A stretch of DNA of 64,000 nt from Oscillospiraceae bacterium (GCA_015064155.1 SVST01000012.1:1-64000), one strand, 5' to 3'. Positions 1 through 8,275 are shown, counted from the first letter of the stretch. Notes: generated by a model not told the origin, from the sequence alone. Made by a program: numbers and translations.

Positions 1-1862
1 ATATCCTCAACCCGTCTTGCCGTCTCGCGTCTGTTCATAAGAACGGCGTTGACAAGCAGTGACGACTCTGTCTTAAATGCGGTTATCTCGATATCCTCGG
101 CAGCGTCGGAGACGAGAGTGGTGTCAAGCCCTGATGCGTATTTGAGAAGATTTACGAATACGTTTCTGCAGTCGTAAAGATCGGTCGATTCGATCGAGAC
201 CGCGGACCATATAACAGTACCCTTTCCGAACTTTTTCATTGCAACGGCGGGGATGCTCGTTTTTATTCCGGGGGGATCCGAGTGGATCGACGCGAACCTT
301 TTCTCGCTTCTTGCCGTATAGGGCAGGGTGAGCGTTGCGAAAACGTCGACTTCGTCAATTCCGCGGACGATGGGGGCAGTACCCTTAAAATTCATCGGGT
401 ATTTTTCGTTAAAGTATTCAAATTCGTCTTGAATTGCCGCTTTGGGAGAGACGTAAACTACTGTCTCCTTCGTTCTTCCCTCAACGTAAGCTCCGAAAAA
501 TTCCTTTAGCAGTTTTTTGTTGTCCGCGCCGCTGAAATATAGCGTTCCGCCGTCGCGGACGTATTTCACGAGTCTTTCGGTATCGTAATCATCCTCTGAC
601 GTGAGACAGGGCGCAACGATTGCTTTGTGCTTATAGAGATCGGCAAAACCGCCCGTTATTCCGCATAAAATATTTTTTTCGATCAAAGCTTCAAGCGTTT
701 TGACTACACCGAGATAATTAGTGTATCTCTCGCCCCGCGGATTAAATTTGCTTTTGAGAGAATAGTAAAGACCGATATCCTCGATAGGCTCGCCTTTATA
801 ATAAGGCTCGTAAGGGATAAGCTCTGAGAACACCTCGCCGAGTTGTCGGTAGACTCTCTCGTCCATAGTGCCGACGGGGTCTATAGCATCTATGAGGAGC
901 GTTGCTCCGTGGTGCGCCGCCGTAAGGAAAAACGCACTTTTCATAATATCGGGCGATTTTATCTGCGTATGCGCGGAAAGTCCCGGCGCGCAACGTGTGA
1001 ACATATGCTCAAACGGTTGTTTTTTGCTGATGCTTCTGTAAAATTTGCAGGTGAAGGAATGACCGTAAACACCGGTGTCAAGGTCGCCTCCCACATAATC
1101 GCAAGCAGATATGACCTCCTCGGCGTTAGCGCTTTTTCCGTCAGGAAGTGCCGAGAACGCGACGTTATGCTCAACGCTTACTCCGGGCATTAAGGCTTTT
1201 GTGAGCTTCGTGACCCAATTTGCGAATTCACCCATCCACTCTCGACGTTTACGCATATGGAGCAGCCATTTTTCATCCGACCAATCCTCAACGGTCGGAA
1301 GTTCCTCTCCCGTTTCTTTTAAGTATCTTGCGCGGCAATGACTGCAATAGCACATATGCGGCCAATAGAGCATATCGTAGAACATTCCGTCAAGCTCGGT
1401 GTACTCTGTCATCTCGCGTATCTGCTCTTCGGTGAAATTGAGATAATCGGGATTATTGGGACAAACAAGTCCGTATCTCGAGCCGCGGAACGCTCCCCTT
1501 TCGGGAGCTTTTCCCGCATCCTCGGCTTTCACTATTCTCCACTCGGGATGATTGTCATAAGCCCAATTATTATAAATGAGGCTGTAATATCCCGTAACCG
1601 AGATCCCCTCCGCGCGGCAGGAGGATATAAGCTCCTTGAAGGTATCCTCACGTCCGATAAACGCGTTATGCATCTTGCCCGTTTTCGTGGGATAATTGCA
1701 AAGACCGACGTGAGATTGAAGATATATCATTGCGCTTTGAATCTTAGCGATCTTTAGGTTTTTAACGTATTCCTCCCCTGAGAACTCCGAGAGAAATGCG
1801 GGATCCCAGTCATCTATATGCATATCCAGCAGGTGACGCCTGTATGATTTTTCGTACCACAT
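1..1862 (-). CDS. Glycoside-hydrolase-like protein with trimerisation-like domain, 3' partial
   Basis: The frame is open from the ATG at 1862 leftwards for 620 codons and runs off the window at base 1 with no stop, so the C-terminus is missing. An AGAGGT ribosome-binding site lies five bases before the ATG. The first ~330 residues look like a TIM barrel of the hypothetical glycosyl hydrolase type (GHL6-like): MWYEKSYRRHLLDMHIDD start, then DGMFYDM followed by a CYCSHC cysteine pair. The part after about residue 380 resembles the GATase-like trimerisation domain of GH42-type enzymes. There is no signal peptide, so a cytoplasmic sugar hydrolase is likely; substrate unknown. It is divergent from the PocR/AraC regulator, which may control it. 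ATA and AGG codons are commoner than in the housekeeping genes further on. Confidence 0.7.
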   Translation of the reverse strand, partial: MWYEKSYRRHLLDMHIDDWDPAFLSEFSGEEYVKNLKIAKIQSAMIYLQSHVGLCNYPTKTGKMHNAFIGREDTFKELISSCRAEGISVTGYYSLIYNNWAYDNHPEWRIVKAEDAGKAPERGAFRGSRYGLVCPNNPDYLNFTEEQIREMTEYTELDGMFYDMLYWPHMCYCSHCRARYLKETGEELPTVEDWSDEKWLLHMRKRREWMGEFANWVTKLTKALMPGVSVEHNVAFSALPDGKSANAEEVISACDYVGGDLDTGVYGHSFTCKFYRSISKKQPFEHMFTRCAPGLSAHTQIKSPDIMKSAFFLTAAHHGATLLIDAIDPVGTMDERVYRQLGEVFSELIPYEPYYKGEPIEDIGLYYSLKSKFNPRGERYTNYLGVVKTLEALIEKNILCGITGGFADLYKHKAIVAPCLTSEDDYDTERLVKYVRDGGTLYFSGADNKKLLKEFFGAYVEGRTKETVVYVSPKAAIQDEFEYFNEKYPMNFKGTAPIVRGIDEVDVFATLTLPYTARSEKRFASIHSDPPGIKTSIPAVAMKKFGKGTVIWSAVSIESTDLYDCRNVFVNLLKYASGLDTTLVSDAAEDIEITAFKTESSLLVNAVLMNRRETARRVED

Positions 1863-1893
1863 AATTTACCTCTTTTTATTTTTGATTTTTTTC

Positions 1894-1922
1894 TTGATTT
1901 TATCATAAAAAAGTAGTATAAT
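1894..1922 (+). promoter_or_regulatory. Sigma-A promoter for the PocR/AraC gene
   Basis: TTGATT at 1894-1899 and TATAAT at 1917-1922 are separated by 17 bases. It lies in the divergent gap and points to the regulator starting at 1992. Confidence 0.65.
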
Positions 1923-1991
1923 CAATGCATATTAAGACTGGAAAATAGCATTTTGGGTTTTTAAAAATCAAAAACGAGATAAGGAGAAGGT

Positions 1992-2831
1992 ATGCTTGAC
2001 GTTATGATGCCCGAGCTGATTCGGGCAACGAAGGATTTTTACAATATAGCGGGTATAAAGACCGTGCTTTACGACGCCGACAGAAGATTTTTGTATTCCT
2101 ACCCCTCATCAATGTGCGAATTCTGTAAGGAAATAAGGAAATGCCCTATTCTTACCGAGAAATGCTTTGAATGTGACAATCACGGGTTTGACGTATGCGA
2201 TAAAACTATGAGGCCTTACGTATATAAATGCCATATGGGTCTATCCGAGATAATTACCCCGATCGTAGAAAACGGAGTTATAATCGGGTATATGATGATA
2301 GGTCAAATACTTATGGAGGGTGACACCGACAGGGTACGGGCGCTTATAGATCTTGCCGAAGAAAAATACGGCGTAAATAAGTCTACGCTTTTATCCGAGC
2401 TTGATAAAATAAAGCTCTCAAGCCGTGATTTTTTAGACTCCGCGATCGGTGTTCTGACTATGTGTATATGCTATCTGTATACCAATAACATAATAGTAAA
2501 GCGTGACGGCGGACTTGGCGCAAGGCTCAGAAAATATATAGACCATCATATTGACGGAGATCTTGCGATAGGAACTCTGTGCAAGATGCTATACGTATCA
2601 AAAAGCAAGCTCTATGCTGTCTCAAGATCCGAGTTCGGTATGGGAATTTCGGACTATATACAAGAGCAACGAATGAAAAAAGCGAAAAAGCTCTTGCGTG
2701 AGACCAATAATATGATCTCTGCTATCGCTGCCTCTGTCGGCTATGCAGACGCAAATTATTTTACCCGCGCATTCAAGCGGGAAACAGGAATGACACCTAA
2801 AAAATACAGAGAGCAAAAAACAGTTGAATAA
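1992..2831 (+). CDS. AraC-family regulator with N-terminal PocR sensory domain
   Basis: A 279-residue transcription factor. Residues 1 to about 160 match the PocR ligand-binding sensory domain, with its typical cysteine-rich stretch (CEFCKEIRKC, then CFEC) and a PIVENGVIIGYMMIGQ core strand. Residues ~175-275 form an AraC-type double helix-turn-helix ending in the signature SVGYADANYFTRAFKRETGM. PocR domains are known or predicted to bind small metabolites; the ligand here is unknown. AAGGAG precedes the ATG. It is divergent from the glycoside-hydrolase-like gene at 1-1862, so local control of that gene is a reasonable inference. Frequent ATA codons set it apart from the core genes. Confidence 0.88.
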   Translation: MLDVMMPELIRATKDFYNIAGIKTVLYDADRRFLYSYPSSMCEFCKEIRKCPILTEKCFECDNHGFDVCDKTMRPYVYKCHMGLSEIITPIVENGVIIGYMMIGQILMEGDTDRVRALIDLAEEKYGVNKSTLLSELDKIKLSSRDFLDSAIGVLTMCICYLYTNNIIVKRDGGLGARLRKYIDHHIDGDLAIGTLCKMLYVSKSKLYAVSRSEFGMGISDYIQEQRMKKAKKLLRETNNMISAIAASVGYADANYFTRAFKRETGMTPKKYREQKTVE

Positions 2832-2874
2832 AATGACTTTTTTAAAATTTTCTTTGGCTTAAATAAAAAATATT

Positions 2875-2913
2875 GGACACATCACCAGCGCAAAAGCCCA
2901 AAATGATGTGTCC
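2875..2913. terminator. Palindromic repeat, copy 1 (bidirectional terminator)
   Basis: GGACACATCA (2875-2884) and TGATGTGTCC (2904-2913) form a perfect 10-bp stem around a 19-base loop. An A-rich stretch precedes it and a T-rich one follows, so it can end the plus-strand regulator and the converging DUF4886 gene. The same stem with a near-identical 19-base loop recurs at 4785-4823. Confidence 0.75.
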
Positions 2914-2941
2914 TATTTTCATTTTTTAGTCTAGAAAATGA

Positions 2942-3727
2942 TTACCGATCAATTTTAGACGGTGTGATCTCAAAGGGGGCTTTAATGGCATTATTCGCCG
3001 ACTCGATCGCGACCTTCAAGGCGTATTCGTCCACTCCCTTGGGCACCCATGAAACGCTGTCGATGGGCAGACCGGTGATCGAAGCAATAAAAGTAAGAGC
3101 CGCAATATATCTTCCCTTGTCCATGCTCAAATGGTAGCAATCGCGGGTCAACAGTCCGATTTGCGAGGTGCGCGCGTTTTCAACGGCAGTTCCCGTGGGA
3201 ACCAGCAAATCAACCAAGGGGTTGGAGCAAACCATTTCTTTTGTAACTTCAATCAGCTTTTCGCGCATGAGGGCGGTGTTTCCTTCGTAGGAAACAATTT
3301 CATGATGCTGGCTGGTGTGTTCGCCCATCCAAGTCAAATTGAATGCAATTTTGGTATTCTTGGGAGCAAGCTCCTTGATGTACTGAATCAGCGGGGTCAG
3401 ATTTCTGTAGTAATGGGAAGAGGTATATCGGCTGGGTGCTTTTGTACCGTGTTGGATGGCAATCCAATCCCAATCGTCGCTCTTAATGGCATCGCTGATG
3501 CGATAGCCGTCAACCACCGACCAACCGTCTCCCGTGTTGGTGTGATACGCATATGCGGGAAGATCTCCCATAGCGTGTGCGTAGTGCATGTCAATCGAGC
3601 AAGCACCAACAAACAGCACACCAAATTTGATGTTTTGAATGCCAAGGTCTTTTGCCACACCCGCAGTATGCTGCATGGTGTCAACCGCAAAGCTGTTTCC
3701 GACAAATAAAATTTTAAGAGAATCCAT
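2942..3727 (-). CDS. DUF4886 SGNH-type hydrolase
   Basis: A 261-residue protein of the DUF4886 group within the SGNH/GDSL hydrolase fold. The nucleophile motif FVGNSFA near the N-terminus (Ser about residue 12) and a C-terminal D-x-x-H (RDCYHLS) would form the catalytic set; a deacetylase or esterase acting on sugars is the usual prediction for such proteins, not proven. There is no signal peptide. I chose the ATG at 3727 rather than an in-frame TTG at 3733 because AAAGGAG lies eight bases before the ATG. It has no obvious promoter of its own: the nearest is the consensus one at 4017-4045 in front of the broken transporter gene, so it may live on that transcript. Codon use resembles the core genes. 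Confidence 0.8.
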   Translation of the reverse strand: MDSLKILFVGNSFAVDTMQHTAGVAKDLGIQNIKFGVLFVGACSIDMHYAHAMGDLPAYAYHTNTGDGWSVVDGYRISDAIKSDDWDWIAIQHGTKAPSRYTSSHYYRNLTPLIQYIKELAPKNTKIAFNLTWMGEHTSQHHEIVSYEGNTALMREKLIEVTKEMVCSNPLVDLLVPTGTAVENARTSQIGLLTRDCYHLSMDKGRYIAALTFIASITGLPIDSVSWVPKGVDEYALKVAIESANNAIKAPFEITPSKIDR

Positions 3728-3744
3728 ATTCAAAGCTCCTTTGT

Positions 3745-3976
3745 TTATACTATCAGTATCGCAATAAATGCGAACGACGACAGCAGCATAATAGAATGAT
3801 CTGCAAGATACGAAACGGTCACGTTATTCGCAAAGGTGTTAAAAACCTTGCACGGTAAGAATACGTTGATAAGAAGCACCGAGATAATGTCGCTGTGCGA
3901 GGTCTTGTCCTTTTTGAGCTTTCCGAGCAACCATCCCGCCAACAGAAAAATATATAAGATTGAGAGTTGTCTTCAT
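3745..3976 (-). pseudogene. Auxin efflux carrier (AEC) family transporter, frameshifted N-terminal fragment
   Basis: Starting from the ATG at 3976 the product begins MKTTLNLIYF, then one base shift moves the coding into the frame LAGWLLGKLKKDK...ISVLLINVFLPCKVF, which is the conserved first two helices of AEC permeases. A TAA then ends it after about 75 residues, where a full transporter has about 300. So the gene is both frameshifted and truncated. It still sits behind a perfect consensus promoter and runs straight towards the DUF4886 gene, so the remnant may act only as a leader. The family call rests on the helix pattern alone. Confidence 0.6.
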
Positions 3977-4016
3977 ACAAACTGCAAAAGATCGCCCCCC
4001 GAATAACTTTTTTATT

Positions 4017-4045
4017 ATTATACCATGTGAGAATATGACTGTCAA
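4017..4045 (-). promoter_or_regulatory. Perfect consensus sigma-A promoter
   Basis: On the minus strand TTGACA (4040-4045) and TATAAT (4017-4022) are 17 bases apart, both hexamers exact. Transcription runs into the AEC remnant and on to DUF4886. Confidence 0.8.
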
Positions 4046-4146
4046 TCACCGCAGAAAAATAAAGTTTTCTTCCGAGCCGGTTTTACTTTGAAATATATTG
4101 AAAGATAAAGGTGGCACATCAAATGAAAGTGAGACAGCCCCAAAAT

Positions 4147-4451
4147 TCAACGGTTTATCTTTCTCGTTTGCAGCTCGCGGAAATTTTGCTCGTAAACGCC
4201 TACCGAAAGCGGCTCAATGTAATGGCAGCTCGCTTTCAGCGCCTCCTCGGTGGGATACGAGGAATAATATCCGCCGCAAAGCCCCTCTCTGTCGCAAGCC
4301 GCCTTCAATTCGGGGAATGCGGTGGCGGTATCGTGGTCTGCTATGGCAATAGCGCGATATCCCTCTTTTTTGCGATTGCGACAAGCTCGGCAGGGGTGTA
4401 CTGTCCGTCCGAATGAGTGGAATGTGTATGCATATTTGCGTATATCTTCAT
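4147..4451 (-). pseudogene. PHP-domain phosphoesterase, frameshifted and truncated
   Basis: From the ATG at 4451, behind GGGGAG, the product reads MKIYANMHTHSTHSDGQYTP, the metal-binding start of PHP phosphoesterases (H-x-H...D). Around 4366-4371 a run of six A (minus strand) leaves the frame one base short; the next frame continues EGYRAIAIADHDTATAF, a second PHP metal motif (DHD). The similarity fades soon after and a stop comes at 4147, so only about 100 of the usual 250-plus residues remain. A TATAAT-like box lies upstream near 4490. The frameshift is in a homopolymer, so a sequencing error could explain that part, but not the truncation. Confidence 0.65.
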
Positions 4452-4471
4452 CTGCTCTCCCCTTTCCGTAA

Positions 4472-4774
4472 GCATTTTCGTTTGAATATATTATATCACC
4501 GATACGTTTTTTTGCAATAGTTTTTTTCGAAAATCCCGTCACCAAGCTGTTCTCGGTTGCGTTTAACGGAAAGCCTACCGTATGCGGAGATTATCTTATA
4601 ATATGCGACAGAGTAAACAGCAAGATCGCAATATACGAAATTTCCACGGGCACTCATATCGGAACGCTTACGGTCAACGGTAACCCCGACATAGCGTATT
4701 CCGACGGTAATACAGTATATGTTCCTCTCGGATATCAAGGTGTTCCGGCAATAAATACCTCAAAAGCATTTTAA
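4472..4774 (+). pseudogene. Unidentified C-terminal gene remnant
   Basis: This frame is open from 4472 to a TAA at 4774 but has no credible start codon or ribosome-binding site. It reads like the end of a larger secreted or beta-propeller-like protein (NPVTKLFSVAFNGKPT, then NSKIAIYEISTGTHIGTL), with the blade-like pattern of short strands. The upstream end meets the head of the PHP pseudogene. The palindromic terminator at 4785 follows ten bases after the stop, as expected if this was once a real gene end. I cannot name the family. Confidence 0.45.
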
Positions 4775-4784
4775 AAATAAACAA

Positions 4785-4823
4785 GGACACATCACCAAGG
4801 CGAAAGCCCAAAATGATGTGTCC
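4785..4823. terminator. Palindromic repeat, copy 2 (bidirectional terminator)
   Basis: Same perfect stem as at 2875 (GGACACATCA 4785-4794, TGATGTGTCC 4814-4823) and a loop of equal length; in this copy the loop can form a small GGC-GAAA-GCC hairpin. It follows the remnant stop and faces the end of the GGGtGRT gene. AACTTTTTATT follows. Confidence 0.75.
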
Positions 4824-4912
4824 AACTTTTTATTGTTCAATTTTGTGCGATTTGATTTTGACAAAGCCTCAATGAAGCCCTGCAAATCTCAAAAAGCCTT
4901 ATGCCGCAAGGA

Positions 4913-5911
4913 TTATTTGCAAGCCTCTTCGATAGCTACAGCTACTGCTACCGTCATTCCAACCATGGGGTTGTTACCTGCGCCGATAAGTCCCATCATC
5001 TCTACGTGTGCGGGAACCGAGGAAGAGCCTGCGAACTGTGCGTCGCCGTGCATTCTACCCAAGGTATCGGTCATACCGTAGGAAGCGGGGCCTGCAGCCA
5101 TGTTATCGGGGTGCAGGGTACGACCCGTACCACCGCCCGATGCAACGGAGAAGTACTTCACGCCGTTCTCGGTACACCACTTCTTGTAGGTACCTGCAAC
5201 GGGATGCTGGAATCTGGTGGGGTTGGTGGAGTTACCGGTGATCGATACGCCAACGTTCTCCAGTCTCATGATTGCAACGCCTTCCGGAACGCTGTCGGAG
5301 CCGTAGCACTTAACCTTTGCTCTGTCACCGTTGGAGTAAGCGGTTTCCTTAACTACCTTAACCTCTTCGGTGAAGGGATCAAACTCGGTCTGAACGTAGG
5401 TAAAGCCGTTGATTCTGGAAATGATCATAGCGGCATCCTTGCCAAGACCGTTCAAAATAACGCGCAAGGGCTTTACGCGAACCTTATTTGCGTTCAGTGC
5501 GATCTTAATTGCGCCCTCTGCAGCCGCGAAAGACTCGTGACCTGCCAGGAAGCAGAAGCACTCGGTCTCCTCGGAGAGGAGCATTGCGCCGAGGTTACCG
5601 TGACCAAGACCAACCTTACGGTTCTCAGCAACCGAGCCGTTGATGCAGAATGCCTGCAGACCGATACCGATTGCAGCAGCTGCGTCAGCAGCCTTGGTGC
5701 AGCCCTTCTTGATTGCGATTGCTGCGCCAACGGTGTATGCCCACTTTGCGTTCTCAAACGCGATGGGCTGGGTTTCTTCAACGATCTTATAGGGGTCGAT
5801 GCCCTTGGCATCGCAGATCTCCTTACACTCATCAATGGAGGAGATGCCGTATTCCTTCAGGACTGCAAGGATCTTCGCCTCGCGTCTTTCATAACCTTCA
5901 AAATGTGCCAT
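4913..5911 (-). CDS. GGGtGRT protein
   Basis: A 332-residue protein carrying the name-giving motif GGGTGRT at residues 259-265, within SVASGGGTGRTLHPDN. The family is common in anaerobic Firmicutes and has no settled function. It is soluble, with no membrane segment or signal peptide, rich in glycine-alanine helices, and ends with a GAGNNPMVGMTVAVAVAIEEA helix. AAAGGAGG precedes the ATG at 5911. The gene follows by 19 bases the NifU-like scaffold gene, its regular partner in related genomes as I recall them, and pduL lies upstream; the three are probably co-transcribed from the promoter at 7367-7395. Confidence 0.88.
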   Translation of the reverse strand: MAHFEGYERREAKILAVLKEYGISSIDECKEICDAKGIDPYKIVEETQPIAFENAKWAYTVGAAIAIKKGCTKAADAAAAIGIGLQAFCINGSVAENRKVGLGHGNLGAMLLSEETECFCFLAGHESFAAAEGAIKIALNANKVRVKPLRVILNGLGKDAAMIISRINGFTYVQTEFDPFTEEVKVVKETAYSNGDRAKVKCYGSDSVPEGVAIMRLENVGVSITGNSTNPTRFQHPVAGTYKKWCTENGVKYFSVASGGGTGRTLHPDNMAAGPASYGMTDTLGRMHGDAQFAGSSSVPAHVEMMGLIGAGNNPMVGMTVAVAVAIEEACK

Positions 5912-5930
5912 GTATCTGTTCCTCCTTTGA

Positions 5931-6647
5931 TTATTCCTTGCGGGGATCGATGTACTTCACAGCGTCAGCAAATCTGCCGTAAGTACCCTTGGACTTCTCG
6001 TATGCTTCGTTGGGCTCCATACCCTTCTTGATGAAGTCGGTCATCTTGCCCAGAGAAACGAACTCATATCCGATCACCTGGTTGTCTGCGTCCAAAGCCA
6101 TTCTGGTGCAGTAGCCCTCGGTCATCTCGAGGTAACGAACGCCCTTTGCCTTGGTTCCGTACATGGTACCAACCATGGATCTTTCACCCTTACCGAGGTC
6201 TTCCATACCTGCACCGATAACGAGACCGCCCTCGGAGAATGCAGACTGGCTACGACCGTAAACGATCTGGAGGAACAGCTCTCTCATTGCGGTGTTGATT
6301 GCATCGCAAACGAGGTCGGTGTTCAGTGCTTCCAAAAGGGTCTTGCCGGGCAGGATCTCTGCTGCCATTGCTGCGGAGTGGGTCATACCCGAGCAACCGA
6401 TGGTTTCAACCAAAGCTTCCTCAATGATACCGTTCTTAACGTTCAGCGAGAGCTTACAAGCGCCCTGCTGGGGTGCACACCAGCCCACACCGTGGGTGTA
6501 TGCGGAGATGTCGGTGATCTCCTTTGCCTGTACCCATTTGCCCTCTTCGGGAATGGGCGCGGGACCGTGGTTCGGACCCTTTGCTACGACACACATTTTT
6601 GCAACTTCTGCGCTCATAGCGTACTCGCAAGAAAATTCTTTGCTCAT
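5931..6647 (-). CDS. Iron-sulfur cluster assembly scaffold-like protein (NifU/IscU N-domain)
   Basis: A 238-residue protein whose first half is like the NifU/IscU scaffold fold. Cysteines at about 57 and 64 (GWCAPQQGAC) and 85 (ETIGCSGMTHS) occupy positions where scaffold cysteines occur, but the third canonical IscU cysteine is not clearly in place, so cluster building is not assured. The C-terminal 100 residues (VRYLEMTEGYCTRMALDADN) are specific to the version that pairs with GGGtGRT. AAAGGAG lies before the ATG at 6647. It sits between pduL and the GGGtGRT gene on one strand. Function as a true scaffold is inferred from fold; a specialised maturation role for its partner is possible. Confidence 0.8.
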   Translation of the reverse strand: MSKEFSCEYAMSAEVAKMCVVAKGPNHGPAPIPEEGKWVQAKEITDISAYTHGVGWCAPQQGACKLSLNVKNGIIEEALVETIGCSGMTHSAAMAAEILPGKTLLEALNTDLVCDAINTAMRELFLQIVYGRSQSAFSEGGLVIGAGMEDLGKGERSMVGTMYGTKAKGVRYLEMTEGYCTRMALDADNQVIGYEFVSLGKMTDFIKKGMEPNEAYEKSKGTYGRFADAVKYIDPRKE

Positions 6648-6721
6648 GATTTCTATCTCCTTTTTTCTTGATTCACTTTTATATGGAACGCTTTGAGAAA
6701 GCGTACGAAACCGATATGCGA

Positions 6722-7297
6722 TCAGAGGATGATCTCACCGTAAACCTCACCGAATGCGCCTGCTGCATTGCATTCATCGGTGTCGATGTGCATTGCAAGT
6801 GCGAAATTGGGGTGTACGCGGCAAACGACGTCATCAAAAATCGTGGTGCGCTCGCTCTCGATCTTTACCTTAACGATCTGCTTGTCCTCAATGCCGAATG
6901 CCTCTGCATCAGCGGGGGTCATGTGGATGTGTCTTTTTGCGATGATTGCACCTGCGTCGATTTCGATTTCACCTACGGGGCCGACCATCTTCAAGCCGGG
7001 GGTGTTTTCAACGTCACCACTCTCGCGAACGGGAACATTCTTCAGACCCAGTACACGGGCATCGGTGTAGGAAAGTTCTACCTGATTTGCTTTACGCGTG
7101 GGACCAAGTACGCTTACTGCAAGGGTACCCTTGGGGCCTACCAAAGTGATCTTATCGTTTGCGGTAGCAAACTGACCGGGCTGGCTGAGCATCTTCTTTA
7201 CGATCAGCTCGGCTCCCTCTCCGTAAAGAGCCTTTACAGCATCCTCGGTCAAATGGATGTGTCTTGCGGAGGTTTCGACTAAAACTTTGTTTGCCAT
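6722..7297 (-). CDS. pduL: Phosphate propanoyltransferase PduL
   Basis: A 191-residue PduL-type phosphotransacylase, which interconverts acyl-CoA and acyl-phosphate. The two zinc-binding histidine motifs are present: ARHIHL (His13, His15) and AKRHIHM (His123, His125). I took the ATG at 7297 (MANKVLVETSARHIHL), with AGAAAGG upstream; a longer reading to 7363 would begin upstream of the likely transcript start. No N-terminal encapsulation helix like those that target PduL to bacterial microcompartments is seen, and no shell genes are nearby, so this is probably a housekeeping phosphotransacetylase for acetate formation. Operon head of the PduL, scaffold, GGGtGRT set. Confidence 0.92.
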   Translation of the reverse strand: MANKVLVETSARHIHLTEDAVKALYGEGAELIVKKMLSQPGQFATANDKITLVGPKGTLAVSVLGPTRKANQVELSYTDARVLGLKNVPVRESGDVENTPGLKMVGPVGEIEIDAGAIIAKRHIHMTPADAEAFGIEDKQIVKVKIESERTTIFDDVVCRVHPNFALAMHIDTDECNAAGAFGEVYGEIIL

Positions 7298-7366
7298 GAT
7301 TGTAAACCTTTCTTTTATGTGAATATTTTTTTGACGGTTGCGGGGGATAAAATCCCATTCCATATT

Positions 7367-7395
7367 ATTATACCATTTTTTTTATCGGTTGTAAA
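7367..7395 (-). promoter_or_regulatory. Sigma-A promoter for pduL operon
   Basis: On the minus strand TTTACA (7390-7395) and TATAAT (7367-7372) are 17 bases apart, about 70 bases before the pduL ATG. Confidence 0.7.
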
Positions 7396-7513
7396 GACTG
7401 TTTTTTCAAAATTGTTGCGGCATAAACGAATTTTTTTTGGTAATAATGATAAAGAACGGGGATTTTGGGGTATCTTGCAGCGAGTTTAACGAGAAGCAAA
7501 GGATGGTATCGGA

Positions 7514-8260
7514 ATGGACGAGAAGAAGTCGAACGGCACGGAAGAGAACGAAAAGGCGCGCGAAGAAGCACGCAAGATTCTGTTGGAAAATATTGCCGAG
7601 GGCGGAGGCAGCGTTGCAGAAAATGCGCGGGAACGCTTTCACTGTATTTCCATCATCGGGCAGATTGAGGGGCACTATCTTTTGCCCGAGGGACAGAAGG
7701 CAACCAAGTACGAGCAGCTTTTGCCCCTTTTGGTCGAGCTGGAGGAGGATGATTCGGTTGAGGGCATTCTTTTGCTTTTGAATACGATGGGAGGCGACGT
7801 GGAGGCGGGACTTGCTCTGGCGGAACTGATCGCATCGATGACCAAGCCAACCGTATCTCTCGTTTTGGGGGGCGGACATTCGATCGGTGTCCCGCTTGCG
7901 GCATCGGCGGATCGATCACTGATCGTCCCCAGCGCGACTATGACCCTGCATCCCGTCCGGATCAGCGGCATGGTGATCGGGGTTCCGCAATCGTTTCGGT
8001 ATATGACCGAGATGCAAAAGCGGATCGTTGCCTTTATCTGCGCGCACTCCAAGGCACGGGCGGACGACCTGAATCGACTGATGCTTCGCCCCGATCAGAT
8101 TGCTACCGATTGCGGCACCATCCTGGAGGGGAAGGAAGCGGTGGAATACGGGATTATCGACGAGGTGGGCGGCTTGGACCGTGCGTTGGAAATTTTACGG
8201 GAGCTTTCGAACAATATCAAAACGCATCATTCATTGACCAAAAACGAAAATAAGAATTAG
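7514..8260 (+). CDS. ClpP/TepA-like serine protease
   Basis: A 248-residue cytoplasmic protein of the ClpP-crotonase fold, closest in type to the TepA-like group. Key pieces: LLLNTMGGDVEAGLALAE, the oxyanion and hinge region; GGGHSIGVPLAAS with the likely nucleophile Ser123; and TMTLHPVR with His146. The first 40 residues are charged and probably extend outside the core. There is no transmembrane segment. A weak AAAGGAT lies about ten bases before the ATG at 7514. The gene stands alone: pduL is divergent on the left and a terminator follows on the right. Substrate unknown; a role in protein quality control or secretion is only a family-level guess. Confidence 0.82.
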   Translation: MDEKKSNGTEENEKAREEARKILLENIAEGGGSVAENARERFHCISIIGQIEGHYLLPEGQKATKYEQLLPLLVELEEDDSVEGILLLLNTMGGDVEAGLALAELIASMTKPTVSLVLGGGHSIGVPLAASADRSLIVPSATMTLHPVRISGMVIGVPQSFRYMTEMQKRIVAFICAHSKARADDLNRLMLRPDQIATDCGTILEGKEAVEYGIIDEVGGLDRALEILRELSNNIKTHHSLTKNENKN

Positions 8261-8275
8261 TCTTATTATAAAAAC

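Noticed and set aside
4901-6031. 376-codon plus-strand frame over the GGGtGRT gene
   Set aside because: Mirror frame of a conserved gene with a clear ribosome-binding site on the other strand; no family match by eye.
6722-7363. Long start for pduL at 7363
   Set aside because: The added residues do not match PduL, and the extension would begin within about 10 bases of the -10 box at 7367-7372; the ATG at 7297 starts the conserved sequence.
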